From Archegozetes longisetosus (lineage: Eukaryota > Arthropoda > Arachnida > Sarcoptiformes > Trhypochthoniidae), in the NCBI GenBank assembly GCA_018873245.2, contig JAEMBT020000001.1, positions 10,388,220 through 10,452,219 on the forward strand: a stretch of 64,000 bases of DNA. The letters are read 5' to 3'. Below, piece by piece: positions 46,934 to 59,392 of this stretch. A program made the position numbers and the translations under genes. Every line of letters begins with the position of its first letter. The stretch's first letter is position 1. The notes under the pieces are model-generated. The model searched no databases. It had not been told where the DNA came from and saw nothing but the letters and a program-made list of their open reading frames with translations.

Positions 46934-47341
46934 GATTCAAATTGCTAGTAGCGACATCACAACACTGCGACGCATAGCACTAAGATGTTAGGGCAAATTT
47001 CTATCCTCAGAAAGACGTATTGCTAAAAATTTTTTAAAAATAGATTTATAATAATTTTAAAATAGTTTTATTCATATTTTTTATCATTCAAAGTCAGGTA
47101 TTTGACTGAGGAATACCTGAATTCCCGAGAAGTCATGACATTTTGTTGATTTTAGCGAGATTTCTAAATTAAAACTTGGAAACATTTCGCCCCAAAATTG
47201 TAGCAAACGGGTTAACAGAATTATTTTCGGTGGAATTGCATGCAAAAGATCGGCCATCAGTGAGAGCAATCGACTAAAAAGACTGAAGTTCGCGAAAAAC
47301 CATCTGAACATGCCCTTAAGCTTCCAGCGTAAGATCATATG

Positions 47342-47372
<31 letters not shown>

Positions 47373-47775
47373 GAGATTAAAATACATTATGTTCATATTT
47401 AAAAGCACTCAAAAGCTTAGTAATATCTTATAAGTGTGGTATATCCTATAAATTAAGTATTTAACTTTACTCTTAAACATCGACTTAAACGTTAGAGCCT
47501 TTTGATAGAACACTATTTTATATCATACAAACGATTTCATATGGCCTGACTAATCAAAATTCGAATTAATTAACTTGAATAACTCGGACCAGTTTAGACA
47601 TGATATGAGATACTGCTTGATAAGAATTTTTCGAAATTTGAAGCTTTTTTGTAAGACTCTGCCTTTTTAATAAGTGACCAAAGATTTGATCTGGACGAAA
47701 ACTTACTTTGAATGTTTATATGAGTTATAACGAATCGATCTCCACGCGAGAACCCAATTAAAAACGCATTACTGC
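46934..47775. other. Spacer with GATA microsatellite
   Basis: Non-coding. It contains the (GATA)n tract at 47343-47371 (about seven units). Nothing else recognised. Confidence 0.5.
47343..47371. repeat. (GATA)n microsatellite
   Basis: About seven uninterrupted GATA units. Confidence 0.95.
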
Positions 47776-48091
47776 AAGCCCTTTCATGGGGGAAAATGGC
47801 GGTGCTTTTGAAAGTTAACCTTTATTGTTGTGAATTTTTCTTAAACTTTCGATTATTAAATTCAACAATTGGGCTAAATAAAGTGTAAATTGTGATTTAT
47901 ATTTATTCATAAACCTAGTAATAAACAAATTTTGAACTGATTTGTGATCTATTATTATTAAATCGACAAAATAGAGTTAGTGTTGTGTTTACACGTGTAC
48001 TAAACTCTTTGTGTATTCTGATTAATATTATAGTTGTGCCTAAAACTAAGAACTTTTAATTAGTCTTAATAGGCCAACAATAATATACAAA

Positions 48092-49230
48092 ATGAGTAGC
48101 CAATTAATAATAGCAACTGAAACTAAGATTAAAAGAATCTCTAATAGATTGGAAAATATTAGTGCCAAAATAAACGAAATGTTAAAAACAATAAGCAAAC
48201 CAAAGAAGTCATGAAAAATGAATTTTTAAAAAGTTTGGATAAAATAAAGCAAATATTCAACGAACAACAAAAACTCTTAATTGACACAAATGATGAAAAA
48301 TTAAAACTAATTTAAAACCTGAAAACAAACAACAAAACTATTCAAAACAAAAACTTTGCAGAAGTTGTGAAACAAAATAATGGGAACAATAGTAAACAAA
48401 ATATGAAAACGAAAGACGTTGTAATTATTTATCCAAACAATGAGAATCATGACATTACTTCAGAGCAGTTAAGAACTGAAGTCAAGTCGAAATTAGATCT
48501 GAAGAAACTAGGAAATATTGGAATCAATAACATTAGGAAAATTAGAAATAATGGATTAATTATCGAATTTAATTGCAAACAAGACTGTGAGAAGTTACAA
48601 GAAAGCATTAATAGCGAATTTAGTCAACTATGTTCTGCAAAAATCCCTCAGAAGAAGAACCCAAGAATAATAATCTATAATCTCTTTAATGACAATGAAA
48701 ATGAAGAAATAGACGAAATAAAGATGCAGGAAATTAGAGAAGCAATAGTTGCACAAAATGAAACAATCAAAAGCTATTTGTGTAATAGTAATGAAACAGA
48801 TGAAGAGCTGATATGCAAGTATCTAATCAGATCCAAAAATCCCAAGTTCAAGCACTTAGTGGTTGAGGTCTCACCGGCTCTGAGAAGAATGATATTGGAC
48901 TTGGAAAAACTTAACATCCATTGGTCTAGGCATAGTGCTAAAGACTTTATTTCTATCACACGGTGCTTTAAATGTCTGGGCTTTGGACACACCAAAAATA
49001 ACTGTACTGCTCAAATTAATTGTTCTCATTGTGGCCAAGGAGGTCACTCTCACAATGAATGTAATTCGAGCGCAATTCATAAAACTTGCATCAACTGCAA
49101 AAAATTCAACGAATCAGCAAAAAATACAAGTAACAATAAACTGGATGTTAAGCACGACGCGATGCATAGCAGTTGCCCTTCACTACTACATATTAAAAAT
49201 TTGATAGCTTCGAAAATCAATTATGGATAG
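48092..49230 (+). pseudogene. LINE ORF1 (nucleic-acid-binding Gag-like protein)
   Basis: Starts MSSQLIIATETKIKR at 48092 with a coiled-coil-like N-terminus. It shifts frame near 48205-48215 and has a TAA near 48313, after which an unbroken frame from 48367 runs to 49230. The C-terminus carries two perfect CX2CX4HX4C knuckles (CFKCLGFGHTKNNC, CSHCGQGGHSHNEC) and a third, longer CINC...H...C unit, the standard triplet of R1-clade ORF1. It would bind LINE RNA and act as chaperone. The stop TAG overlaps the ORF2 start ATG (ATGGATAG, 49223-49230), consistent with coupled reinitiation. Confidence 0.85.
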
Positions 49231-49686
49231 GATTAATGATCAGCAAAATAATGAAAAAATTAAAATTGTCCAAATAAATTTACACAACTGCATGTGCGCG
49301 ACAACAACATTAGACCAATATATGAAGGAAGAAGGCATAGATATAGTTCTAATATAAGAACCTTACTCAGTAGATGGAAAAATAGCTCTCTTCTCACGTA
49401 ACCTTCAAATACTTCAATCATCACACAAACCAATAGCAGCAATAGCTATAAATCCTACGAGAGTTAAAGCAATGACTTTGGAGAACTACACAACCGATTC
49501 AATCGTTTGGTCAATAACCAATAACAAAAGTATCAATATCTACATGTGTTCAATATATATGTCACCATCTGAGCCAATAGAAGATACAATTGATAAACTG
49601 AATCACGACTTGAATGATTTGAGACCACACTATCTTATAATCGGTGGCGGTACAAATTCTAAATCAACATTATGGTATAGCTCGAC

Positions 49687-49711
49687 AATAATAATAATAA
49701 TAATAATAGTA
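49687..49711. repeat. (AAT)n microsatellite in the LINE endonuclease
   Basis: About eight ATA/AAT units, located exactly where the endonuclease coding sequence is interrupted and deleted. Confidence 0.9.
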
Positions 49712-51246
49712 GCATGGAGATCCCAAATATTATATTCAAGCAATTATGCAAAAGTATATCACCAAAAAGTTTGATTGGGGTTTGTTTGAAGAGAACATTA
49801 AACCGAAAATGATAGAATTACGAAATGAAATCAATGCTGCTGCCGATGAAGTACAACTGGAACGGAGTACAACTAAGTTAATTGAAGTAATAATCAAGAC
49901 ATGTGATGGAATCTCACACAAATTTAAAGTTTTCAAAAATTCTAACAAATGGCGGACAAACGATATCAGTGATAAACGGAAATTAGTGAACAGACTGCGT
50001 CGACACTATCAAAGAACACGTAATCCGGCTCTACGGGAAACAAGAAAAATCGCTTATTATAATGAGAGGATGATTTACGAAAAAATGATAAAAAAAGCAA
50101 AAGTTGGTAGCTGGCGAAACTTTTGCTATAACTCTAAAGCTTGGGGACTACCTTTCAAGTTAATGTCAAATAAACTAAAAATCGAGAACCCAATTCCAAA
50201 TTTTCGTAAAATAGATGGCCAATTCACCAAAACACCAGAAGAATCAGTAGAATATGTATTGAATGAGATGTTCCCTTCAGACAACGTAGAGATCGAGGAC
50301 GAAATTCATAGATCTATTCGAGACTACATACGAGAGAGCCCAACAACTGAAAACGACGTACAATTCACAGGCAATGAAGTGAAAGAAGTGATAAACAACT
50401 TAAAGGCTAACAAAAGTCCAAGATGGGATCAGCTTAGTGGCGAAATTATAAAAAATATACATAATATAGAGCCAGAACTTTTACTGACACTCTTCAATAA
50501 ATGTCTCGAACTTGAATATTTCCCAAAAATTTGGAAAATCTCAATAATAAAAATTCTGTCTAAAAGCAACGATAAACCAAAAAATGATATTAAATCTTAC
50601 CGCTCGATATCTCTTCTTTGTGTTATTGCAAAAACACTTGAGAAACTAATAATAAATAGAGTTAATCATCACATGTTCAGTAATGGCTTACTTTCACGAA
50701 AACAATTCGGTTTTATGCCACAAAAATTCACGGAAGATGCTATAAAACATATCATGGATTTGGCGAAAAATAAATTGGTGAATAAACAGTTTTTACTAAT
50801 CGTAGTTCTGGATATTTCGGGTGCGTTTGGTAATAGTTGGTGGCCTCAAATACTTAAACAACTGAAAAATAAAAGCTGTCCCAAAAGTCTAATCAATATA
50901 ATCAAAAGTTATCTAAGCGATAGATATGCTGTAATCAAAGTTGAAAGCATAATTAAACAGAAAAAACTAAGCAAAGGTTGCCCACAAGGATCAGCGCTTG
51001 GGTCTGGACCATGGACAATAAATTATGACGAATTGCTAGAGATGAAGACACCGGACAATAGCGAAATCTCAGGTTTTGCGATGACACGAAAGCAATGATC
51101 TGGGGAAATAACATTAGAGATATTGAAGTGAAAGCAAACAAGTTGTTAAATGATATTTATGAATGGGGTAAAAAAGTAAAACTTGAGTTCAATGCGTCGA
51201 AATCGTCAGCAGTTCTAATAACCAGGAAAAGAAAATACGATTTACC

Positions 51247-53672
51247 TAGGCTGACCAACTTGTACATTTTTCGAATGACTAGTACATCTTTGAGCAGGTG
51301 ATGTACATTCTGACCTTCGCTAATTTGAATGTACAAAACAAACAATAACAGGAAGAAAAGATTAAGATGAAAAGTAGAAGTTTCTTTTACAAGTTTAGTT
51401 GCTAATCCGTTAATCTTTAGATATGGCACTTTATAATTGAAAAACAACTTTAATCTTTGCATTTGAATGAGGAATATATAAAGTCTTCATTCACTCATTC
51501 ATTCACTTGTTCTTATTTCATTTTACTAATAGCATCGAAGTTACAATTTATATTTTCATTGTATCAAATTCTATCAATTATTTTTAAAAATTATTCAGTT
51601 TAGTTTAAGATTTTAAGTGACCTAAAATATCAGTGTTGAAATTTAGTAACAATGTCAACAAGAAGACTAATTAAATATAAAACAGTGTGGGAAAATGATG
51701 TCCAATTCAAAGGAAAAATTATGAAAGTGAGTGATGTAATTGGAAAATGCCTGATCTGTCGTATAGATATAAATGTTAGTTATATTGGAAGGAAAGCAAT
51801 TGAAAATCATTTCAAGTCAAAATCACACAAAGATAAATGTGATATCAAGACAACAACACCATTAATTTCAAACCATATTAGTGTAGGAATTAATCGTACT
51901 GAACAAGAGAAAGTTTCTCTTGCTGAATTATGTGCTGTTTATCATAATGTTAATCATAATTTGAGCTATCGATCTATGGATTGTGTTGTTAAATTGCAAC
52001 AAAATTTATTTAGTGATTCAAAGATTTGTAAAATGATAAAATGTGGTAGAACGAAAGCCCAATCAATTGCCGAAAAAATACTAGCTCCATATTCAATCGA
52101 TGAACATTTATGTGAATTAAAAAATAAAAAATTTTCTGTTTTATCTGATGCATCAAACAAGGGAAATATTAAATTATATCCGCTAGCAATTAAATATTTT
52201 TCAGTTGAGAAAGGTATTGTTAATTTTTTACTAGATTTTTATGATGATCCTAGAGAAACTTCCAATGATATTTACAATAGAATTAAATCTAAATTATCTG
52301 ATAATAATCTTATAACAGCAAATATGATAGCTTATTCGGCTGATAATGCATCTGTTAACTATGGTGAAAATAATTCTGTATTTCAAAAATTTTCAGAGCT
52401 TGATAACGGTTTCGTTTATAAAGCAAATTGTCATTGTCATATCATTCATAATACTGCTAAAGATGCATTGAAAAAAATTCCAATAGACATTGAAAATCTT
52501 GTTTGTAAAATTTACGCACATTTTTCATCATCAGCTAAGAGAAATAATTCACTTAAATCTTGTTTTTATGAAATATCCGATAATTATGTTAAACTTATAA
52601 AACACGTTTCAGTTAGATGGCTTTCTCTTTATCCAGCAGTTACAAGATTAATTGAAAATATTGATGCACTTATTATATATTTTAAAAAGTCAGGATTTAA
52701 AGAATGTCATAAAATTATTGTGGAATTTTTAAAATGTAAAACTATAAATGAAAATAATTATTCACTTCCTGAACTTTATTTGTATTTTGTACAAAATTTT
52801 ATGTCAATTTTTAATGAAATCATTCTAATCTTAGAAAAAGATTCAATCAATTCTGCTCATTTGTATGGAGTTATGATGAGATTAATTAATGTTTTAGAAG
52901 CAAGAAAGATAAACAAGAAATATGGGTCAAAAGTTGAGAGAATTATTGAATATTTTTCTAAAGATGAGCAATCTTTATTTTTAAAAATGCTGATAAATGT
53001 TACACTAGAGCATTAAATTATTTAGAAAAGTTTTTGATATCAAAAGAGAAAATTTTATTCTAGATTACAATGTTTAGATTTAGAAAGAGAGATTAAACAC
53101 AACGATCTCATTCTCATTTGCAAAGAAATGAATCTTATTTTTAATGAAGATCAATTATATGATGAATGTATCCATGTAAATAGTGAATTGCAAGAATTTA
53201 TAACCAATTTTAAGGATTTATCTCATGATAAACTTTGGGGAAAGATTTTACAAACATTCAATGTACCAAATTTATCAAAAATACTTGAATCTGTTCTTTG
53301 TATACCAATAGGAAATCACTATGTTGAAAGAGTTTTTAGCATAATGAAAAACAAATGGAAAGATGATAGAAGTCGCTTACTTGTTAGTACAGTAAGAGCT
53401 GAATTGTTAATCAAACTTAATTTCAATATGAAATGTGAGGATTTCTATTCATATGTAAAAAACAACAAATACTTATTATCACTTGTCAAATCAGAAGATA
53501 AATATAAGCATAAGAATAAAGAATGATATTTAAGCATTTTAAATTATTTAAATTAATTAATAAAGAAGTTCATTCGAGTAAGTACATTTGAGAAGATTAA
53601 AAGTACATTTTTTGTACATCTCAGACTTTAATATAGTACATCTTTAGGCTGTTCAAAGTTGGTCACCCTAGA
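51247..53672. mobile_element. hAT transposon inserted in LINE reverse transcriptase
   Basis: Ends TAGGCTGACCAACTT and, reversed, TAGGGTGACCAACTT. Perfect 8-base target duplication GATTTACC (51239-51246, 53673-53680). Excising it restores continuous LINE coding (KRKYDLPQIYMNG), so it jumped after the LINE. Length 2426 bp. Near-complete transposase inside. Confidence 0.95.
51652..53526 (+). pseudogene. hAT transposase, two compensating frameshifts
   Basis: Starts MSTRRLIKYKTVWENDV. N-terminal BED-type finger (CLICRIDINVSY...HFKSKSHKDKC); catalytic core with FSVLSDASNKGN and MIAYSADNASVNYGENN; a CHCHIIHNTAKDAL motif and VSVRWLSLYPAVTRLIE; C-terminal dimerisation segment HYVERVFSIMKNKWKDDRSR to 53526. 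The same frame holds both ends; between about 52985 and 53060 the sense reading moves to another frame (KNADKCYTRALNYLEKFLIS) and back, at a T5A5 junction and an AAAATTTT run. That is two indels only. This is the best-preserved transposase in the window, possibly intact in the living genome. Confidence 0.85.
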
Positions 53673-55360
53673 TTTACCTCAAATCTATATGAATGGCACT
53701 CAAATCAAGCTTCAAGACAATATTAAGTATTTAGGCGTTTATATAGATAAAAAATTAAATTGGAATAAACATGTCGATTATGTTTACAACAAATCAATTA
53801 AAACCATATTAAGAATACCTATAATTGCTCGCAACACTTGGGGAACGTCCTCCGAATCATTGAAACTTATATATTCTGTAGTTATTGAACCAACTCTCCT
53901 GTACTGTTCTACGGTGTGGGGTCACAGTCTTAACAAAAACCAGTTGAACAAACTTAAAAGAGTCCAAAGGCTTTATGCTATTAAAATGGTTAGAGCCTAC
54001 CGAACAATCTCATATGAATCAGCAATCGCTATAGCAGGAATAACACCAATTTCTCTAAAATTAGAAGTGATAAAAAAACGAAATCAAGCGCTCCAACAGA
54101 ATTAGTGTTGAAGGTCTCTTAGGCGAATCGCTTGAGAGAAAAATAAGCTCCAATATGCGACCACATCCCGCAAAATCTCCAAAAATTATATTTAATGACG
54201 GCGAAGATTCATTCATCAACTATGATCTAGAAATTTATATTGATGGTTCAAAAGATGAATTAGAAGTCGGATCAGCTTTCTGCATTTTTAGAAACCAGAT
54301 TGAGGTCAACTCCGAGAAATACAGAATTGGTCCCTTCTGTTCCGTGTTCCAGGCAGAATTAATTGCAATCAAGAAGTCTCTTGAATTCATAAGAGAGAAC
54401 TACTGTGAGTCAAATAAAGGAAAAATGAGTTTGTGTGTATAGCGACTCTCAAAGTGCAATTTCTGCGATAAGGCAATTAAAAAATTGCCACCCAATTGTC
54501 TTTGAAATTAAGAATCTCATAAAAAGCTTAGAAAAAACGACTGAGTTCCACGTAAAATGGATAAGAGGACATTCAGGAATAGAAGGAAATGAAAGAGCTG
54601 ACTCTTTGGCAAAAGAGGCAGCTAGGATGGACTTGATTGAATCTATATACAATCTATTCCCACTCTTTCGCAAAGAAACACCTCAAAACAGGGACGGTAA
54701 GTAAGTGGGAAATGATTTGGAAAACAACAACAAAAGCCTCACAAACAAAACAATATTTTCCAACAATCTTGCCAACGAAAGACTTGCCATCAAATATTTG
54801 AAACCAAACTTTATCATTACACAATATCTCTCTGGTCATGGCAACTTTTACTCATATCTGAAAAGATTTAACATTAGAGATAACGACTTATGTGACTGTG
54901 GTTTGGCAATTCAAACACCACTTCATGTTATACTTGATTGTGATATTTTTAGTAACCAGAGACATCAACTCATTAATGCCATACATAGATCAGGGCATGT
55001 ATTGCCCCTAAAGCCAAATAAATTAATATGTGATAAAAGTCTATTCAAAGAGTTGAAAGCCTTTATCAAAAACATAAACAGTTAAAATCCTACTACACAA
55101 ATATAATTTATTACATACTCTTTTCTTTATAACTTCTCTGTTAAAAAGAACAATATTTGAAAAACTACTATAAATCTACCAAAAATATATAAAACATCTA
55201 AAATACTTCTGAAGAACTTTATCACTGTATAAAACTTTTGAACTATATCTTTGTAAATTATTTGATTATATATGTATGATAGCCTCTGTAGTACGGTATC
55301 TGGTGCAGAGACTAGACTCTAATACGTTCTAATAAAAACAAAACAAAAAAAGCCCTTTCA

Positions 55361-56513
55361 CGGCATCCAATAACTAAAATAATTCAAGTGTTCAATTACA
55401 ATTTTTGCAATTAGTTTTTATTAGCTTTATTTTGTTGTGTTGAGTAACGAAATAATATTCAAAGTGAAGTTTTGCAAACCTTATTATAATTTTGAGGACT
55501 CTTGCAACAGATGCAATTATTAAGCTTAATATCAAATATATTACTAAATATAAGCTTAAGATAGAAACTAATGCCAAAAATGTTGGAATACTTATTTCTT
55601 TGAACAGAACTTATTGCAACAGCATTAGACTTATAGATATTAATGTATGATTGATAATCAAATAACGGTTTTTCCAGAATTTATTATACAAAATAATTTT
55701 AGTTAGTCAAAGAGTATCCTTTGTTCTTGATAAAAATCCTTAAATGACTCAACTATTATACGATTTTCCTCATGACAATAGCAAAATCATTAGTAATATA
55801 ATCCTCGATTCATCGCAAATTGCTTATAACAAAATATTTTTCAAGCTAATGATTCGTTGATAATCTTACCCTCCAAAAGTTGGATAATTTCACTTGTTAT
55901 ATGTTGAATGAAAAATATGTTGCTTATGATTCGTATAAGATTTATTTGTGAAAAAATGGAAAGAGTTTTGCTCAAAATAGAAAACTTTACAAAATTCAAT
56001 TTTAGCATCAATTTTATAAATAAATCAAAAGTAAGGATTTGATTTCTTGAAAACATTATTTTTCCCGAACGATGTGCAAAACGCTGTTTGCTTTTAGAAA
56101 TGTCTCTTAACATTATCACATGTTTTTCCTTTAGAAGTTTTATTTTCATTTTTGAATATAATTTTATTCTAGTAGAAAACTGATTAATTTCATTTGATTA
56201 ATTTCATTTGATAAGTACAAAAAATGTAGATTAAGATGAGGAGTTTTGAGACAGAAGTTTACAATAAGTTTATTATAATGACTAAATTTCAGTCCTAAAG
56301 ATTTAAGCTTATTCATAGGCTTTTATATAGGTATTTTAAATTTTGAAAACTCTCCAAAAGGCTTCAGGCCTTAATTAATGCCTTCACATTTTCTTTTTGA
56401 TGTTCCACGGACATTTTGATTACAAAATATCCTTTGTTGTCAAATGCACGGAAATCAAAAGTGTTGACTAAAAATTATTAACATTTAACTCTGAAATAAT
56501 TAAAAGAGTAATA
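55361..56513. other. No recognisable gene
   Basis: AT-rich spacer. A 102-codon minus-strand frame (56149-55841) is hydrophobic/basic but matches nothing I know. Confidence 0.4.
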
Positions 56514-57428
56514 AGCCTTGGCTAAAGAAATCTGCACAAAATTTAAGACGCAATTTCTTAACCAAATACAGTTGATTCAATTAAATTTTGTTTTTACTTT
56601 GAAAGAATAGTTATTAGGTAACAAAACATTGCAATTATTAGTTTATAATAATTTATGATAAAAAAGATGTCCTCCTCTAAAGAGCTTGAGGTTAGGTAAA
56701 GGATTGGCGCTTTTATTGAAAGGAACCCGAATATGAAAACTTGCGATATCGTAAGACATTATGAACTGGAGGGCATCCCTCGCCGTACAGTATATTCAAT
56801 TATCCAAAGATTCATAAGTGGTCAGAGTGATGATCGGACTCCAGGTCCGAGAAAAAACCGAGAAATTAACCGAAAAACTAGACAAAATAATTGAGTTCGC
56901 GGTAATGCGATCACTGCAGAAGTCTATATTCAGGAATGTTTACCACTTCTGAAAGATTTTATCGATAAGTACCATTCAGACGATAAATATGTTTTCTGGC
57001 CCGATTTGGCTACTTCTCATTACGCCAAAACTACTCAAGAAGTTTACCAAAGAGTTGGGATCAAAGTTGTCCCAAAAGAAATAAGTCCTCCAAATGTCCC
57101 CAAACTCCACCCAATTGAAAGATTTTGGGCAAATTTGGGTAAATAAATTTATGAAAATGGGTGGACAACAGATGTAAATCCCTAAACTAATCGAATAATC
57201 AAAACAATAATACGTAAAAGATCTGAAAATCTGTGCCAAAACCTTATGAGAGGTGTTAAGACTAAGGTCCGCAAAGCAGCGGACAAAGGAGTACTATCTG
57301 TCATCAATTGATATCAAATCAAACTTCATATAATCTATTTTCATTTAATAAATTTCTGTTCAATTTCGGTGAAATTTTGATTAATAATTATTAAAATTAT
57401 TTTTGTGCAGATTTCTCTAGCCAAGGCT
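56514..57428. mobile_element. Internally deleted mariner-type element
   Basis: TIRs AGCCTTGGCTA(A/G)AGAAATCTGCACAAAA at both ends, about 30 bases, flanked by TA (56512-56513, 57429-57430). Only 915 bp, with a shortened transposase. Confidence 0.85.
56667..57311 (+). pseudogene. Mariner/Tc1-type transposase remnant
   Basis: The N-terminus MSSSKELEVR is followed by a stop, then HTH text (AFIERNPNMKTCDIVRHYEL, IPRRTVYSIIQRFISGQSDD). A deletion removes the first catalytic Asp region. The sequence resumes with AEVYIQECLPLLKDFIDKYH, YVFWPDLATSHYAKTTQEVY (second Asp), PPNVPKLHPIERFWANLGK (third acid in the HPIE box), another stop, and a C-terminus ending VLSVIN at 57311. The FWPDLATSHYA wording marks a distinct Tc1/mariner lineage from the other fossils here. 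Confidence 0.8.
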
Positions 57429-58874
57429 TACTTGGAGTAAAAAGACAACTGTGAGAAAGGTATTTGAACTCCTTAAGTAAATATTAATATCTGCGTACTG
57501 CTTTAATCTAAACTTTCTTCTCACATAAAGATAAGAATAATATACGCATTAATCTTTAAGGCCGATATGCATAAGTCGAGACATAAATAAAAATGTTTTA
57601 AATATTAGTTGTGCAATCAGTTCTAAAACTTTTTTCAGGTTTTAAGTCGGTTTTAACACTTAAAACCGTTTTAAATAGAGTTATGCACACTGGCTTAAGT
57701 TTTCAAGGTTTAAAATCTAAGAAGATGTGTCCTGGGACAGATCTCCCATTTTATCGGGCAGAACCCTTAAATCCAAGGTTTTCTTCCCCATTTCACGACG
57801 TTTTGTCAGTCTAGCTTCTTTAACGCATGAAAAATATTAATGCCTTAATAAAACGATTTGACTTTAAAAAGTATTATGCAACACATTTTAAGACAAATGA
57901 AATACTGTGTAGCCTCTATAAAAAATGAAAAAATGATCAAAATTATCTTAAATATATATTTGTCTAACTACTACATGCAATAATTTAGGTTTATTACTCA
58001 GCATTTACATGGAATCAATAATTCTGGTATAGACATTAAAATGTAAACGTTAACGAAAACCAGTACTTTAATAATCATTTATCAAAAATATTTCAATACA
58101 ATTATCTTGGAATTTAAACAAAAGATTAAATTTAGTTTGCTTACATTTTTAAAGTTATTCAATTGAAATTTAATCTCAATTTATAGAAAATATTGCGAGC
58201 CCATTCCAATGCAACGCTTGCGTATACCAGAATGAAGCCTATTTAATAATAGTTCCATTAAAACAAATGCTGTATCTCTTCTAATTGAAGTTTTAAAAAT
58301 TCCTGAATTACTAAAATTAATGTTAGCTCATGAAATATATTTACACACTTATTTCGATGTTTGCGCAAATTTGCACCTTTTGCCTTTATATCAGTATTTA
58401 ACCTTAAGAGTTCACTTTGTCTAATCTGTATGGTCATAAATAATTTGTGAAATGGGAAAGATAAAATAGGAAATAAATAAAAATCTAAATGAATTTTAAG
58501 AGTGTGTTCAGCCATGTAGTTAACAATATTTCGTTCAGTTTAGTGATCAAATGAAAGAAATGATCATTGTTCGCTGAATAAATATTGAAGTTGTTTAACT
58601 CTCAATCTCAAGTAGCTTCTAATATGAACTTATTTTCTGGCAGAAATCTGAAATACGAAGAGAACGCGACTCATCAGAAGATAAAAGCATAGTTTCACAA
58701 TCATACTTTGATAAATCTGTCGCTAAGTGATATGACTTCTACTGTTTTATTTTAAAAATGCAATCTCATCCTTTACTGTTAATCAGTTAGTCAGACTTAA
58801 CCCTTAGTAATAGTAGTGAAAATAAATGAAAAATTAGCAATAATTCTCTCTAAATTAGTTGTTTTGATTGAGAT
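57429..58874. other. No recognisable gene
   Basis: AT-rich, with repeated AAAACCGTTTTAA-like words around 57640-57680. Includes the presumed promoter of the orphan gene; no clear TATA box. Confidence 0.4.
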
Positions 58875-59384
58875 ATGTCGAGAGATATCAAATTGAATCC
58901 CGAGCTTTTTGGTAACCTTTATGGTGACACTGGGGAGTCACGTCAGTTTCCAAAAAATTATGCGAGTCTCGGCATTTATTCTCGTGATAATCCAAACCGG
59001 AACAGAAGGTCAACCCTGGAACATGAGTTATTGCTAGGAATATTCGAGATTCTACGCAATAATAGAAGAATAAGTTCTGTTGGACTTGAGGAGTTCAGAC
59101 GTCAATCGTCAAGTACAGAAAATGGTAGGATCAAGTGGTATAAAATCCTTGGTAACAATGTGACAAACTATGATATGGCAATTAAGAAAACTTTCAATCT
59201 TATCAAAGAAGAGTTTAGAGAACAGCGTGTTTCACCCGAGGAAATGAAGAAAATTGTGAATCAAGCTGAAACAGTCCTGAAATTTCGTAATTCTCGCAGC
59301 CAACCCGATGAAGGTCATCAGCATCAAATAGATAATTGGCAGGAAATTGTCGAAGGTCTACGCGAAACTTATGACGTTGTTTAA
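58875..59384 (+). CDS. Orphan 169-residue intracellular protein
   Basis: Intact single-exon frame, visibly richer in G+C than its surroundings, starting MSRDIKLNPELFGNLYGDTG. No signal peptide, no membrane span, no motif I recognise. Charged and helical throughout: a basic stretch SRDNPNRNRRST near residue 40, helices from about 48 to 66 (EHELLLGIFEILRNNRRIS), about 100-120 (MAIKKTFNLIKEEFREQRV) and 121-138, and an acidic end ETYDVV. AATAAA follows the stop by 9 bases. Codon use and lack of damage argue for a functional host gene, perhaps restricted to the lineage or captured from a virus or other mobile source; I will not assign a function. Confidence 0.65.
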   Translation: MSRDIKLNPELFGNLYGDTGESRQFPKNYASLGIYSRDNPNRNRRSTLEHELLLGIFEILRNNRRISSVGLEEFRRQSSSTENGRIKWYKILGNNVTNYDMAIKKTFNLIKEEFREQRVSPEEMKKIVNQAETVLKFRNSRSQPDEGHQHQIDNWQEIVEGLRETYDVV

Positions 59385-59392
59385 GAATGGCA

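Larger units (their letters stand above)
49223..55085 (+). pseudogene. LINE ORF2 (endonuclease-RT-RNase H), multiply broken
   Basis: APE-type endonuclease start IKIVQINLHNCM; TAA at 49355-49357 before EPYS; IIGGGTNSKSTLWYS with Gly where the catalytic Asp is expected; then an (AAT)n tract and loss of the rest of the endonuclease. RT occupies 49746-51246 (KANKSPRWDQLSGEIIK, VVLDISGAFGN, KGCPQGSALG). In the FADD catalytic box one base is missing between 51080 and 51081, shifting frame. The coding continues across the hAT insertion as DLPQIYMNGTQIKL. RNase H (EIYIDGSKDE, FQAELIAIKKS, YSDSQSAIS, WIRGHSGIEGNERADSLAKE; 54155-54680) has a frameshift near 54430; the next is near 54695. The C-terminal LCDCGLAIQTPLHVILDC finger ends before 55085. 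Cannot be active. Confidence 0.9.
47787..55349 (+). mobile_element. Full-length R1/I-type LINE, split by a hAT insertion
   Basis: Flanked by the 11-base target duplication AAGCCCTTTCA (47776-47786 and 55350-55360), with an A-rich tail (AAAACAAAACAAAAAA) at the 3' end and an ~300-base 5' UTR. Removing the 2426-bp hAT leaves about 5.1 kb, the normal length for R1-like elements. It has an ORF1 with zinc knuckles and an ORF2 with endonuclease, reverse transcriptase, RNase H and a C-terminal CCHC motif. The RNase H points to the R1/I/LOA group. Confidence 0.9.

Noticed and set aside
47084..47338. 84-codon minus-strand frame before the GATA tract
   Set aside because: Hydrophobic-biased but unrecognised, no start context or splice signals; not supportable.
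47787..55349. Considered an LTR retrotransposon or endogenous virus for the zinc-knuckle/RT/RNase H unit
   Set aside because: No LTRs, APE-type endonuclease remnant, A-rich 3' end and 11-bp target duplication make it a non-LTR LINE.
55841..56149. 102-codon minus-strand frame considered as a GR fragment
   Set aside because: Lacks clear membrane-span spacing and GR signature residues.
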